Shown one piece after another: positions 8,602 to 19,729 of a DNA stretch of 64,000 nucleotides. Numbering within the stretch: position 1 is the stretch's first letter; each line of letters begins with the position of its first letter. The stretch is from an uncultured Bacteroides sp. (GTDB lineage: Bacteria > Bacteroidota > Bacteroidia > Bacteroidales > Bacteroidaceae): NCBI GenBank assembly GCA_900544075.1, contig UQTJ01000008.1, positions 1 to 64,000 on the forward strand. The letters run 5' to 3'. Below the pieces are notes generated by a model. The model was given only the letters and a program-made list of their open reading frames with translations, was not told the origin of the DNA and did not search any database. Position numbers and translations under genes: made by a program.

Positions 8602-10407
8602 ATGAGAACAAAGATATTATTGAATACCGCATTGCTTTTGGCTTTGCCTTTCCTGTTTTCATGTTCAAAAGAAGACAGATACTCAACGTCTGTAGTTACT
8701 GATATTAATTTGTATCTTGATGATGAAGAGTATTTATTGAGTACAGGATCGTCTGACAAACCACTTTTTATTTATGATAATAATGGTGAATATGTAGCCA
8801 ATTATTCTACTTTGCATAGATTTCAATTGTCTAATGGTGAATACAGAATAGTTGCAACTACAAGTGCAAGTTCTGTACCTGTTCCTGATAATTTAGAGGA
8901 TGTGGTGATATCGCAGGACCCTGAAGCAATTAAGCAGTGTGCTATTTCTGTACCAGTAAACTATAAATCGCCATTTAGTGAACCTCTTGAAGCACGTATG
9001 TACAGCCGTACAGGAACATTGCGACTTAAAGCTACAGACAGAAAGGCTGATAAACGTTATAAATACGTCAGAGCTATAGTTACAACTCCTGTTTCAGGTT
9101 ACAAAGTCTCTGATGGAACATTTGTAAATTCTCCTATTGATGTAGCCAGAACTGTATCAACTTCTTCAGGTGGAGTAAACTATGTGGATGATTTTGTATT
9201 GTTTGAAACAGGAGGAAATGGTGTTTCTGTAAAGATTGAATATCTTGATGAGTCACAGAATGTAATACAGACCAAGAATATTGATGGTACGTTTAATATT
9301 CAACCCCAAAATATAACTTCAGTATCTTTTGAACTTAATAATGTAGAAGAGCCTACAATACAAGATTATGAAGTTACAATAGCTCCTGAAGAATGGACAG
9401 ATGAAGAAATTATGCCTGATGCACCGATACGTGTACCTGAAGGATATATATATGTAAGTCCAGAGGAGAATATAAATTCTATTTATAATCAATTGAAAAA
9501 TGATAATGAAATTGATGACATAAAATTATTCTTAAAAGCTGGTGAAAGTTATACAATTGGTAAAAATGTGCTGAATGAAATACCAAAAGGATTAAGTATT
9601 GTTGGACAAGATTCTTCAAATCCTACAAAACTGAATATAGAATCAAGTCTAAGTTTATTGACTGATGCAGGTGGAAAAATTGATGAGATTTTATTTGAGA
9701 ATCTTATTATAGATATGGGGGCAGATGATTTCTTTAAATTTAAACATCAGGAGTTCCATGTAGGTACAATTACATTGAAAAACTGTCAAATAAGTGATTT
9801 GGGAAGAACAATGTGGTATCAGGAGGTGGATGAAGACAATAAACAGACTGTGGATTGTATAACAGTTGATGGATGTAGATTCTTTGGTATTAATTCAGGA
9901 AAGAGCGGTTTGTTTGGACTGTCAACTAAGAAGAATGCGCCTGTGCATAAGTTTGAATTTAAAAATTCTACTTTCCATGCAAATGACCTGACAAGAGCAC
10001 TAATAACAGGTTTGGGGGCTATGTCTGGAGATTTAACTATTACAATAGAAAACTGTACGTTTATAGCAATGAAGTCGGGAATGATATTTTTTGACTTAAC
10101 TCCAAAGAATGCAACATTTACAAAGCTTGTTGTAAAAAACAATCTTTTTAGTGGCGTTGATTCACCTGATGCTGGAACATGGATCAGTGTATCTGAAGGA
10201 ATAATTGAAAGCGTATTTGAAAGTAACTATGTAACAAAAGATTTCTCTGTTCTTAACTGGGGTGTTGATGAAAATAATAAACCAGTGATAGCAGAAGAAA
10301 CTATGGATGATTTGTTTGAAAACGTAGATGAAAGGGATTTCACGATAAAAGATACATCATCTGAAATTTTTACAAATGGAATAGGAGACCCGTATTGGAG
10401 AAAATAA
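8602..10407 (+). CDS. Surface lipoprotein with C-terminal beta-helix (DUF4957/DUF5123-like)
   Basis: A 601-residue lipoprotein (lipobox in LPFLFSCSKED). Residues about 25-255 form beta-sandwich modules related to FimB/Mfa2-like adhesin anchors. From about 280 to the end there is a parallel beta-helix with recurring N/C ladder units (ITLKNCQISDLG, ITVDGCRFFGINSG, ITIENCTFIAM). It ends GIGDPYWRK, the same closing motif as the other beta-helix lipoproteins of this locus. No catalytic residues of a lyase family were recognised, so glycan binding at the cell surface is more likely than cleavage. The same-strand PL1 gene follows 30 nt downstream. Confidence 0.75.
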   Translation: MRTKILLNTALLLALPFLFSCSKEDRYSTSVVTDINLYLDDEEYLLSTGSSDKPLFIYDNNGEYVANYSTLHRFQLSNGEYRIVATTSASSVPVPDNLEDVVISQDPEAIKQCAISVPVNYKSPFSEPLEARMYSRTGTLRLKATDRKADKRYKYVRAIVTTPVSGYKVSDGTFVNSPIDVARTVSTSSGGVNYVDDFVLFETGGNGVSVKIEYLDESQNVIQTKNIDGTFNIQPQNITSVSFELNNVEEPTIQDYEVTIAPEEWTDEEIMPDAPIRVPEGYIYVSPEENINSIYNQLKNDNEIDDIKLFLKAGESYTIGKNVLNEIPKGLSIVGQDSSNPTKLNIESSLSLLTDAGGKIDEILFENLIIDMGADDFFKFKHQEFHVGTITLKNCQISDLGRTMWYQEVDEDNKQTVDCITVDGCRFFGINSGKSGLFGLSTKKNAPVHKFEFKNSTFHANDLTRALITGLGAMSGDLTITIENCTFIAMKSGMIFFDLTPKNATFTKLVVKNNLFSGVDSPDAGTWISVSEGIIESVFESNYVTKDFSVLNWGVDENNKPVIAEETMDDLFENVDERDFTIKDTSSEIFTNGIGDPYWRK

Positions 10408-10437
10408 AAGATATACTAACGAAAAACATTGAGTATT

Positions 10438-12858
10438 ATGAGAAATTATTTGTTCGCTTTGGTTATTGGGCTATTTGCTGCCTGTTCATCTGAAAATGAA
10501 ATGTCGGCAGATATGGTTCAGGATAAATTGGAACTTTCAAAAAAAGATCTAAAAATAAACAATGTGGAAGGATCTTTTACTATTGAGGTGACAGCATCAG
10601 GAGAATGGACAGCAGCAGTTGAAGAAACTGCTGCTGAGTGGATAAGGTTGTCGAAAGATAAAGGAACTGGAAATGATGAGTTGCGTTTATTCTTTAGTGA
10701 TAATACAAAAGGTGAAAGAAGAGCTGGTAAGGTCTTTGTATCACTGACAGGAAGTAGTACGACTATTGAACATGAATTGACTGTCGAACAACTTGGTGCC
10801 GAACCTGATATATTGTTTGAGTATGATGGTAATCCTGTATCATTTCGTGGTGGAGAACTTCCTTTGAATGTAGTTTCCAATGTGGAGTGGAGCATGGTGA
10901 AAGATGAGGCATGCACTTGGTTGTCTTTAAAAGAAGAGCAACTTGAAACACGTTCATTTGAGTCTGATGAATTGATTTTGAAAGTTGAAAGAAATACTGG
11001 AGACGTACGAAGTACAGAACTCAAATTTGTAGCTACAGGTGATTATGTATTACAGAAAACATTAGAAATAACGCAAGAGGCTGTGAGCGGTGTGGCTACA
11101 TTGGAATTTGATGAATTTTCGGTTCCTTATAAATGTAAGTCATTGGTTATTCCTTTTACGCAATATGAAGATGATGAGTTTGATGCCATACCGTCAGAAT
11201 CATGGATTACTTATGATAAAAATAACTCCACTAGTAATGAAATAGTATTATCGTTGGAAGATAATATGGATAAATTACCAAGAACAGCTACTGTGAAGAT
11301 TCTTGATAAAACTGTAACTATATTTCAATATGGTAAGCCTGATACAAATATTGGGGATGATAAAAGTGTTACAGCTTTAGCTTTTCCTGGCGCAGAGGGC
11401 GGAGGACGTATGACAACTGGTGGCCGTGGCGGTGCTGTTTATAAAGTAACAAGTCTGGACGACTATAATGAAGGAGATACACCAATAGAGGGTACTCTAC
11501 GTTACGGAATAGAAGAAGTTAAAGGACCACGTAATATAATATTTGAAACAAGTGGATATATAGACTTAAAAAGACCTATATATTTAAATGATTATCCGCA
11601 TCTTAGTATATGGGGACAGACTGCTCCAGGTGATGGTATTACGATAAGGGGATATAATTTCAGTTTTAATTTAAATAGAGGAGACGTTCAAGTAGGCGAT
11701 AATGGAAGCCTTAATGTTATTCTTCGATTCCTTAGATTCCGTCCCGGAGATACCCATCAGGATTATGGAGAAGATGCTATAGGTGGACGATATTTTAAGG
11801 ATGCAATTATAGACCACATTACAGCAGGTTGGAGTGTAGATGAAACATTGACTTTCTATGGCGTAAAAAATTTTACAGCTCAATGGTGTATAGCAAGTGA
11901 GAGTTTGAATATCTCTAATCATGCAAAGGGAGCTCATGGCTATGGAGCAATGTTTAGTGGTGATAATGCAACATTCCATCATATATTGTTGGCACATCAT
12001 GGTAGCCGCTGTCCGAGAATCTCAGATTTAAGTGCTCCAGAAGATAGAGGACCTTATGATTATTGCGGATATTTTGATGTACGTAATAATGTGTATTATA
12101 ATTGGAGTGATAAAGGATTTGGCAGTTATGGAGGAAAACTTGCTTATTTTAATCTGACAAATTGTTATTATAAGCCAGGACCGGCAACAGGTACAGGGTA
12201 TAAGTCTTATAGAATACTTTCTACAGATCCAACAGCTAGAGCATATATTGAGGATAATTATGTTGAGGGTAATCCAAAAGTGTCAGCAGATAACTGGACT
12301 GACGGTGTATGGGCGCAATTTGATAAATCTATTGTTGCAGAAGGTGTAACTGAGGAGGAAAAACTAGCTATGAGGATGTCTGATTATCACCCTTATTCTA
12401 AAGTTACCACGCATACATCTCAGAATGCGTATGAAAGTGTATTGGAATATGCTGGTGCTTCATTAAGAAGAGATGCTGTAGATGAGAGGATTGTACACGA
12501 GGTAAGAACAGGAACAGCTCCTCATACCGGTTCCAAAGAGTTCTATTATGATGAAGATTATAATCTCGTTACAGTGGATGAACACAAGCCTGGAATAATT
12601 GATACTCCAAATGATGCTGGTGGATATCCAGAGTTGAAAAAAGGATATGTATGGCCTGATACAGATAAGGATGGTATTCCTGATATCTGGGAAATAGCTT
12701 ATGGCTTGAATCCAAACAATCCTGATGATGCTAAAAGCATAAATACGGATGTTGACTCTAACGGACGATACAATAACCTTGAGGTTTATTTGCATAATCT
12801 GGTGCAACATATAGTTTATTTGCAGAATCAGGGTGGAACTCAAATGGAGAAAAACTGA
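10438..12858 (+). CDS. Pectate lyase, PL1 family, with N-terminal BACON domains
   Basis: A predicted surface lyase (806 residues) that cuts polygalacturonate by Ca-dependent beta-elimination. A lipobox (VIGLFAACSSE) is followed by about three BACON-like beta-sandwich modules (roughly 30-300). The PL1 beta-helix begins at about 311 with AFPGAEGGGRMTTGGRGG, followed by landmarks such as IIFETSGYIDL, WGQTAPGDGITIRG, FLRFRPGD and DHITAGWSVDETLT. A C-terminal Ca-binding-like motif, DTDKDGIPDIWE, sits at about 741. I use the ATG at 10438; an in-frame TTG nine bases earlier is unlikely. SusC follows after 41 nt. Confidence 0.9.
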   Translation: MRNYLFALVIGLFAACSSENEMSADMVQDKLELSKKDLKINNVEGSFTIEVTASGEWTAAVEETAAEWIRLSKDKGTGNDELRLFFSDNTKGERRAGKVFVSLTGSSTTIEHELTVEQLGAEPDILFEYDGNPVSFRGGELPLNVVSNVEWSMVKDEACTWLSLKEEQLETRSFESDELILKVERNTGDVRSTELKFVATGDYVLQKTLEITQEAVSGVATLEFDEFSVPYKCKSLVIPFTQYEDDEFDAIPSESWITYDKNNSTSNEIVLSLEDNMDKLPRTATVKILDKTVTIFQYGKPDTNIGDDKSVTALAFPGAEGGGRMTTGGRGGAVYKVTSLDDYNEGDTPIEGTLRYGIEEVKGPRNIIFETSGYIDLKRPIYLNDYPHLSIWGQTAPGDGITIRGYNFSFNLNRGDVQVGDNGSLNVILRFLRFRPGDTHQDYGEDAIGGRYFKDAIIDHITAGWSVDETLTFYGVKNFTAQWCIASESLNISNHAKGAHGYGAMFSGDNATFHHILLAHHGSRCPRISDLSAPEDRGPYDYCGYFDVRNNVYYNWSDKGFGSYGGKLAYFNLTNCYYKPGPATGTGYKSYRILSTDPTARAYIEDNYVEGNPKVSADNWTDGVWAQFDKSIVAEGVTEEEKLAMRMSDYHPYSKVTTHTSQNAYESVLEYAGASLRRDAVDERIVHEVRTGTAPHTGSKEFYYDEDYNLVTVDEHKPGIIDTPNDAGGYPELKKGYVWPDTDKDGIPDIWEIAYGLNPNNPDDAKSINTDVDSNGRYNNLEVYLHNLVQHIVYLQNQGGTQMEKN

Positions 12859-12899
12859 ATTGAAGATTATCTTTCTATAAATATTAATTTTATGAAATA

Positions 12900-15800
12900 A
12901 TGAATAAGCTAATTATAATAATTATAGCCGTATTATTGGCTACATTCAACTCTTTAGGACAGAATGTTACTGTAAGAGGTGTAGTAAGGGATAATTTTGG
13001 TCCCGTGATAGGTGCTACAGTCATGGTGGAAGGAACGACTATAGGTGTTACTACAGATATGGACGGAAACTTTGTTTTAGACAATGTTCCTGATGTAAAA
13101 AAAGCTGTACTTGTGGTACGTTATGTTGGAATGAATGAGGTGAAAGAACGTCTTGATGGAAGAACCTCTGGCATAGTAATAGAGATGACAGAATCGTCAA
13201 GTATGCTCGACGATGTTGTGGTCATTGGTTATGGAACACAAAAGAGAGGAAATCTTACCGGATCAATATCAAGTGTATCTGGAAAGATACTTGAAAAGTC
13301 ACAAACTACATCTGCAGCTGAGGCTATTGTTGGTAAATTGCCGGGAGTGCAGGTAACTACAGTGGATGGTTCTCCAGATGCTGAAGTTAAGATTCTTGTT
13401 CGTGGTGGAGGTTCAATAACTCAAGATAACAGTCCACTTATTATATTGGACGGATTTGAGGTCAGTAGTTTGAATGATATACCTCCGACTGATATAGAAT
13501 CAATAGAAGTATTGAAAGATGCTGCTTCTACTGCTATTTATGGTGCAAGAGGAGCAAATGGTGTAGTCCTTGTGACAACAAAGAATCCTACTGAAGGAAA
13601 AGTTTCTGTAAGTCTTAATATGTATGCACAGACAAAGACCTTGTCCAATAAACTTGATGTGATGGATCCTTATGAGTTTGTTTTGATGCAATATGAGAGT
13701 GCAAGACAGAAAAGCTCCAATCCGACGAGCTTTAATAATAAGTATGGATATGCGTATGAACATTATATATATCAGGGGGACGCTGGAACAGATTGGCAAG
13801 ATGAGGTCTTTGGCACTAATCCAGTTGCTTCATATATAGATCTAAGTGTTAATGGAGGAACTGATAAAGCCAAATATAAATTGACTTTCATACATCAGGA
13901 TCAACCAAGTGTAATGGTAGGTAATGGACTTAAACAAAATAACCTTAATGCATCATTTAATTTTAAACCTTTTAAATTCGTGTCATTAGAATATAGAACA
14001 CGTTTATTGCATAAAGAGGTTGATGGCTCTGGTACAGAAGGTGTAAGTTTACTTGATGCGCTTAGACAAGCTCCTACAGAAGGATTAGATGAATATATGA
14101 CGTTACCTGAAGATGATAGCTATTTTGATCCGGATGATTTAGAGGAAGTTGTTAGATTTAATCCCAAAGAGGAATCTGAAAAAAATTATAAGAAACGAAT
14201 AAACAAGTCATTAAACACGATGGGAGCTGTTACTTGGGAAATTACAAAAGGTATGACGCTCAGAAATGAATTCGGTTATGAGAACAGTACTGAGGAACAG
14301 CGTAAATTCTGGGGTATGGGTACCAAGAATGCGATGAATAATAATAACCAGCCAATGTCTGAATGGATTTTCAAGCAGGGTTCCAAATGGCAGTTGACAA
14401 ATGTCCTGAATTATAACTTTACATTAGGTGATGATAATGAACATGATATACGTCTAATGTTAGGCCAGGAAATGAAACATCAGCAGACTCTTACCAAGAC
14501 TTTCAGTACACGTTATTTTCCAGAAAATACAGTAGCAGAACAAGCTTTTGATAATCTTTCTTTAGGAACACCTTATCAAAACTCATCATCAGCGACTTCT
14601 CCATCTCGTATATCTTCATTCTTTGGTAGATTTAATTATGGATTTGCAGATAAGTATTTGGCTACAATAACATTGCGCGCAGATGGCTCTTCAAAATTCT
14701 CATCTTCTAATAGATGGGGATTTTTTCCGGCTGCCGCTTTTGCATGGAGAATCTCAAATGAAGATTTTCTGATGGATAATTCTGTTGTTTCCAATCTTAA
14801 ATTAAGACTAAGTTATGGAGCGTCTGGAAATGACCGTATAGATGCAGATCTTTATCAGAAACTTTATGGAGTAAGTAGTTCTAAACCAGCAGGCTGGGGT
14901 GAAACGAGTCGTTACTATTACCAGTTCTATAATACGAAATATGTGTATAATCCTGATGTAAAATGGGAAACTACTATAACCAGGAATTTAGGTATTGATT
15001 TTGGATTTTTTAAAGAAAGGTTAAGTGGAACTATAGATATATATTGGAATACAGTTAAGGATTTGTTGGTACCGTCTGATATACCTGGATATACAGGATT
15101 TACTAAACTAATGACTAATGTTGGACAAACTTCTAATAGGGGTATTGAACTTCAACTTAATGCTTATATTATAGAAAAGAAAGATTTCTCACTTAATATG
15201 ACTTTTAATATAGGTCATAATAAGAACCGTATTGACAGACTTGCAAGTGGAGAAAAAGAATGGATACTTTCTTCAGGATGGGCAAGTGATTTAATGAATG
15301 CCGATGATTATCGTGCATATGTAGGTGGAACCAGTGGACTTATCTACGGATATGTTAATGATGGATTTTATACGATGGATGACTTTGAATCATTTGATGA
15401 ACAATCACGTACATGGAAGTTAAAGGAAGGTGTTGTTGATTCAAGTCCTTTGTCTGGAGATCCAAGACCTGGAAATGCTAAATTTAAAAAACTTACACCA
15501 GTTGATTCTGATAGCCAGAATCCATATCAATTGACAGATGCCGATCGTACTGTCATCGGTGAAACTACGCCTAAATTCTCTGGTGGATTTGGTATAAATT
15601 CTACTTTTAAAGGTTTCGACCTAAGTCTCTTCTTTAACTTTATGTATGATTTTGACGTGTTTAATGCAAATAAGGTGATGCTTACAACATGGGCTGATAA
15701 TCATGAGAACAATTTCAGTATGGAGGTAGCTTCAGACAAACGTTGGCGTAATTTTGACGATATGGGTAATGAAATCAGGTACCAGCCTGAAATCCTGGCT

Positions 15801-16118
15801 GAGTTCAATAAGAATGCTACTATGTGGAATCCAACTTCTATCGGTAAACCGATATGTATGTCGTATGCTGTAGAAGATGGTTCATTCTTGCGATTAAATA
15901 CAGCAACATTAGGATACACACTACCAAATAAATTGACAAAGAAGGTCGGAATAAATAAAGTCCGTTTTTATATCGCTGGTAGTAACTTATTTACGATAAC
16001 TGGCTATTCTGGTTATGATCCTGAGGTGGATATTGCAACTGGGCTTACTCCTAATATCGATAATAACCGTTATCCACGTAGCCGTACTTATACATTTGGA
16101 GCGCAACTGACATTCTAA
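12900..16118 (+). CDS. SusC-like TonB-dependent outer-membrane transporter
   Basis: A 1072-residue importer of glycan oligomers across the outer membrane, powered by TonB. It has a signal peptide (LIIIIIAVLLATFNSLGQ), a carboxypeptidase-regulatory-like domain (about 25-100, GVVRDNFGPVIGATV), a TonB-box-like stretch DDVVVIGYGTQKRG, a plug (PLIILDGFEV, SIEVLKDAASTAIYGARGA), and a long barrel ending in TYTFGAQLTF. There is no STN domain, so it is not tied to an anti-sigma factor; this agrees with regulation by the locus's hybrid two-component protein. SusD is directly downstream (ATG at 16138). Confidence 0.96.
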   Translation: MNKLIIIIIAVLLATFNSLGQNVTVRGVVRDNFGPVIGATVMVEGTTIGVTTDMDGNFVLDNVPDVKKAVLVVRYVGMNEVKERLDGRTSGIVIEMTESSSMLDDVVVIGYGTQKRGNLTGSISSVSGKILEKSQTTSAAEAIVGKLPGVQVTTVDGSPDAEVKILVRGGGSITQDNSPLIILDGFEVSSLNDIPPTDIESIEVLKDAASTAIYGARGANGVVLVTTKNPTEGKVSVSLNMYAQTKTLSNKLDVMDPYEFVLMQYESARQKSSNPTSFNNKYGYAYEHYIYQGDAGTDWQDEVFGTNPVASYIDLSVNGGTDKAKYKLTFIHQDQPSVMVGNGLKQNNLNASFNFKPFKFVSLEYRTRLLHKEVDGSGTEGVSLLDALRQAPTEGLDEYMTLPEDDSYFDPDDLEEVVRFNPKEESEKNYKKRINKSLNTMGAVTWEITKGMTLRNEFGYENSTEEQRKFWGMGTKNAMNNNNQPMSEWIFKQGSKWQLTNVLNYNFTLGDDNEHDIRLMLGQEMKHQQTLTKTFSTRYFPENTVAEQAFDNLSLGTPYQNSSSATSPSRISSFFGRFNYGFADKYLATITLRADGSSKFSSSNRWGFFPAAAFAWRISNEDFLMDNSVVSNLKLRLSYGASGNDRIDADLYQKLYGVSSSKPAGWGETSRYYYQFYNTKYVYNPDVKWETTITRNLGIDFGFFKERLSGTIDIYWNTVKDLLVPSDIPGYTGFTKLMTNVGQTSNRGIELQLNAYIIEKKDFSLNMTFNIGHNKNRIDRLASGEKEWILSSGWASDLMNADDYRAYVGGTSGLIYGYVNDGFYTMDDFESFDEQSRTWKLKEGVVDSSPLSGDPRPGNAKFKKLTPVDSDSQNPYQLTDADRTVIGETTPKFSGGFGINSTFKGFDLSLFFNFMYDFDVFNANKVMLTTWADNHENNFSMEVASDKRWRNFDDMGNEIRYQPEILAEFNKNATMWNPTSIGKPICMSYAVEDGSFLRLNTATLGYTLPNKLTKKVGINKVRFYIAGSNLFTITGYSGYDPEVDIATGLTPNIDNNRYPRSRTYTFGAQLTF

Positions 16119-16137
16119 CTTGATAATTGCAATTAAC

Positions 16138-18039
16138 ATGAAAAAATATTTATTATATACATCGTTGCTTAGTGGAATTCTTACATTGAATTCATGTAAT
16201 GATTTTCTTGATGTAAATCCGTCTTCTGGTTTTACTCCAGAATACATTTTATCTTCTGAAGAAGAGTTGAAAGCATTAATGGGTAGAATATATTCATCAA
16301 TGACTGAAGATGGACTATATGGTAGTACATTGGCCAGTGGACTAAATACTAATACGGATGTTGAAATGTCATCGTTTGAGAATAATACTATAAATTCTGC
16401 TGGGTCTGATATTGGTTGTTTTGATGCCAGACCTGTTTGGGGAACTCTTAATAGTGCATGGAATAACTTATATTTTGTAATAAATTATGCCAATGATTTT
16501 ATTCAAACGGTTGAAGGATCTGATGAATTCTCTACTGTGGTAACTGATAATACACCAACAGAAACACAACAAATGTACGGTGAAGTGAAAACTTTGCGTG
16601 CTATGTTTTATTTGGATCTTATAAGAACATGGGGAGATGTTGTATTTGTTACAAAGCCTACAACTTCGTCTGATGATTTCTTTAGTCGTGGAACAACTGA
16701 TAGAAATGTAATTCTTGATTCCTTGATAGTTGATTTGCAAAATGTCGAGCCATTAATGAAGTATGCTGCTGATCTCGATTATGGGGTTGAAAGAGCTTCG
16801 CGTGAGTATTGTCAGGCCCTGATAGGACAACTTGCACTTTATCGCGGTGGATGGTCACTTAGGGCTGATAAAGATAATCCTGCAAGCGTGGGTTATATGG
16901 AGCGAGGTGATAACTTTGAATATTATTATAATATAGCAATTGAATATTTGGGCAAGGTTATAGACGAAGGCAAGCATGATTTAATACAAAGTTTTGAGGA
17001 TTTGTGGAAAAATGAATGTAATTGGAAGACCGCTAATAATGATGATGTGTTGTTTGCAGTTCCTATGTTGAAAGGTGTAACCAGTCGCTTTGGATATAAT
17101 ATTGGTGTAACAATAACAGAGGGTGATCATGAGTATGGAAGTGCAAGAAATTATGTAACTTTTTGTGGAACTTACGTTTATTCATTTGATAAGGATGATC
17201 TTAGAAGAGATATGACGTGTGTACCATATAAATATGATGAAAATCTTAATCAGGAATATGATATGGGTATTACAGGAATGGGGGCAGGCAAATGGTCTAA
17301 ATTGTACATGCAGTCTCCTTTGGGGGCTACTAGCGGATCTAATACTGGAATTAATAATGTTAGAATGCGTTTTGCAGATGTCCTGTTAATGTATGCAGAG
17401 GCTGTAAATGAGCTGTATGGTCCTCGTGATGATGCTAAAGAGGCACTAAAAAGAGTCAGGAGAAGGGCTTTTGATTCAGCGCTTTGGTCAGTAAAGGTTG
17501 ACGGTTATGTTGATGCGCTTACAAATGAAGAACTTTTCTTTCAGGCAATAATGAATGAGCGAAAATGGGAATTTGGTGGTGAAGGTATTCGTAAATACGA
17601 TTTGGCAAGATGGAATAAATATGGAGAAGTTATATATGATTTGTATCATCAGATGATAAATTGGGGGTTGGTAGCACAAGGTCAGAGTGTTCCTGGAATT
17701 GAAAAGGTTCCTGAATATATTTATTATAAACAAATCCCTGATCCTGAATATCCTGAAAGAATGATACTTGATATTGTAGGAATAGATGAATACGGCCCTG
17801 GCATAGGTCGCCCATCTGGTTATGAGATGGAAGAATATGCTTTTGGATGGAGGATTCTGAATCAAGAAACACAGCAGTATGAAAGTGCTCCGGAGATATA
17901 TTGGAGTTTCCGTGGATTTATAAATAAGAACAATGAAAATACTGTGAAAAGGACTGATCCTTTGAGGTATTTATGTCCTTATCCATCAAAAGTTATAACA
18001 GATCACCGTGGTATGATTAAGAACTATTATGGGTATTAA
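16138..18039 (+). CDS. SusD-like surface glycan-binding lipoprotein
   Basis: A 633-residue lipoprotein (lipobox LTLNSCNDFLDV) that forms the lid of the SusC transporter and binds oligosaccharides. Hallmarks are the N-terminal CNDFLDVNPSSG, the helical TPR-like core (YGEVKTLRAMFYLDLIRTWG) and the C-terminal SusD signature NERKWEFGGEGIRKYDLARW. I place the start at the ATG at 16138; an upstream in-frame TTG (16120) would only add six residues. It follows SusC by 19 nt. Pairing with SusC indicates that both serve the same pectic substrate. Confidence 0.95.
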   Translation: MKKYLLYTSLLSGILTLNSCNDFLDVNPSSGFTPEYILSSEEELKALMGRIYSSMTEDGLYGSTLASGLNTNTDVEMSSFENNTINSAGSDIGCFDARPVWGTLNSAWNNLYFVINYANDFIQTVEGSDEFSTVVTDNTPTETQQMYGEVKTLRAMFYLDLIRTWGDVVFVTKPTTSSDDFFSRGTTDRNVILDSLIVDLQNVEPLMKYAADLDYGVERASREYCQALIGQLALYRGGWSLRADKDNPASVGYMERGDNFEYYYNIAIEYLGKVIDEGKHDLIQSFEDLWKNECNWKTANNDDVLFAVPMLKGVTSRFGYNIGVTITEGDHEYGSARNYVTFCGTYVYSFDKDDLRRDMTCVPYKYDENLNQEYDMGITGMGAGKWSKLYMQSPLGATSGSNTGINNVRMRFADVLLMYAEAVNELYGPRDDAKEALKRVRRRAFDSALWSVKVDGYVDALTNEELFFQAIMNERKWEFGGEGIRKYDLARWNKYGEVIYDLYHQMINWGLVAQGQSVPGIEKVPEYIYYKQIPDPEYPERMILDIVGIDEYGPGIGRPSGYEMEEYAFGWRILNQETQQYESAPEIYWSFRGFINKNNENTVKRTDPLRYLCPYPSKVITDHRGMIKNYYGY

Positions 18040-18060
18040 CAAAATTAAAATGTAGATATT

Positions 18061-19692
18061 ATGTCACAAATATTGAAGAAATTGTTAGTGCTGTTTATGC
18101 CTTTATTATTGGCATGTTGCGCTGAAGATAAATACAATAAGATTTATGACTTGTTTCAACCACGCTTTGTATTGGATGAACCTGAGGTCAAAGGTAATTC
18201 AATAAGCATTGTATGGTATGAAGTGAATGATGCTGTTTCATATACAGTTGAGTATTATCTTGATCAATATCACACAAATCTTTTTATGAAATGGGAAACA
18301 TTTGAGCCACAACTGTTTGTAGATGATATACCATATGGAACTACTTATTATATTCGTGTAAGGAGTAATGCTGAAAATTCTGATAATAATTCTCAGTGGG
18401 CATATACATCTGCAACAACAGAAAAAAGACCTCAGTATAATAGTATATTGGAAGATATATCAAAATCAGAGATTACCGAAACTACTGCAGTAGTTCGTTG
18501 GGAAAAAAATTATGATGTTGATCCTGTTGACAGTATAAGTGTAATGCCAATGGTGGATAAAACATTGCCAGGAATAAGTCGTTACCTGACTATTGACGAA
18601 ATGATTCAGGGATACGCTGTAGTGGAAGGACTTACAAAGAATACATTATATACGGTGAATATATATGATACAAATAAACCGAGGCAGTATGATAAACCAT
18701 ATAACCAGGTAACATTGCGTACTGCAGGACCATCAGCTTCATCAATTCAGATTGGACCAGATGATGACCTGTCGTCAATATTGTTGGCTAATGATTTGGA
18801 TCCTGAAATACCTGAAGGTACAGAATATTATTTACCTGCAGGTTCGTCTTATAGAATTACCCCATTTTCATTGGCTAAAGGGTTCAGGATAGTTGGAAGT
18901 AGTGAAGGGGTTAAACCTAAGATTGTTATGGATTATTGGTGGAATGTAGCTGAAGGGTCATATATAGAATCTTTGGAATTTGAGAATGTTGAAATACAAC
19001 ACTCTGCTAATAATCTGTATTTTATGAATGCAGATAAAGCATATACTATAGAAAATGTAAGTTTCGTAAATTGTGATTTTATAGGACTTACTAGAGGCTT
19101 CTGGAGGCATCAGGGAGCTAATAGCAAATACATTATGAATTTCGAGGTGGAAGGCTGTAGGTTTGATCAGTGTGGATGGCAGACATCATGTTACGGATTG
19201 GTTGATATGCGTTCGTTTAGTGGTTCAACATCATTTGATCAGATAGATAATGCTTCTTTCAAGAATTGCACATTTAGTAGGGATAACAATGGAGGTACAG
19301 CTGGATATGGTTGGGGAAATCTTTTCTACGCGCCATATATAGATAAACCTATTAAATTGGAATTTAAAAATATAACAGTTTATGATTACTGCTTGAATAA
19401 ACGAATGATTAATATTGGTTCTGCAGTAGATTCAGAACTTACTATTGAAGGTATGGTTCTTGCTTCTTCTTCTGGTGACCTGTATGTGGTAGGAGCAAAT
19501 ACAACAACTAATTTTTCTAATAATTATACGACAAAGGATTATGCATTAGGCGGTGCAAAGATGAATGCAACAGATCTTGATGTTACGGCAGATGAACTGT
19601 TTGTTAATCCAAAGAATGGGGATCTTACAATAAAAGATACTTCTTCTCCGATAGTTGTTAACCGTGCCGGTGATATAAGATGGATTCCTTAA
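18061..19692 (+). CDS. SusE-position surface lipoprotein: fibronectin-III-like domains plus beta-helix (DUF5123/DUF4957-like)
   Basis: A 543-residue lipoprotein (LFMPLLLACCAEDKYNKIYD). Two fibronectin-type-III-like modules (about 30-125 and 130-225; TTYYIRVRSNAENS and TAVVRWEKNYD are typical) precede a right-handed beta-helix (about 245-543) with units such as VSFVNCDFIGLTRG and FEVEGCRFDQCG. It ends with TIKDTSSPIVVNRAGDIRW, the motif shared with the other beta-helix lipoproteins here. Directly after SusD, it takes the SusE-like surface-glycan-binding position. No catalytic residues recognised. Confidence 0.8.
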   Translation: MSQILKKLLVLFMPLLLACCAEDKYNKIYDLFQPRFVLDEPEVKGNSISIVWYEVNDAVSYTVEYYLDQYHTNLFMKWETFEPQLFVDDIPYGTTYYIRVRSNAENSDNNSQWAYTSATTEKRPQYNSILEDISKSEITETTAVVRWEKNYDVDPVDSISVMPMVDKTLPGISRYLTIDEMIQGYAVVEGLTKNTLYTVNIYDTNKPRQYDKPYNQVTLRTAGPSASSIQIGPDDDLSSILLANDLDPEIPEGTEYYLPAGSSYRITPFSLAKGFRIVGSSEGVKPKIVMDYWWNVAEGSYIESLEFENVEIQHSANNLYFMNADKAYTIENVSFVNCDFIGLTRGFWRHQGANSKYIMNFEVEGCRFDQCGWQTSCYGLVDMRSFSGSTSFDQIDNASFKNCTFSRDNNGGTAGYGWGNLFYAPYIDKPIKLEFKNITVYDYCLNKRMINIGSAVDSELTIEGMVLASSSGDLYVVGANTTTNFSNNYTTKDYALGGAKMNATDLDVTADELFVNPKNGDLTIKDTSSPIVVNRAGDIRWIP

Positions 19693-19729
19693 TTAAGTTA
19701 TAGTATTAAATTTTTTTTAGCATAAGAAT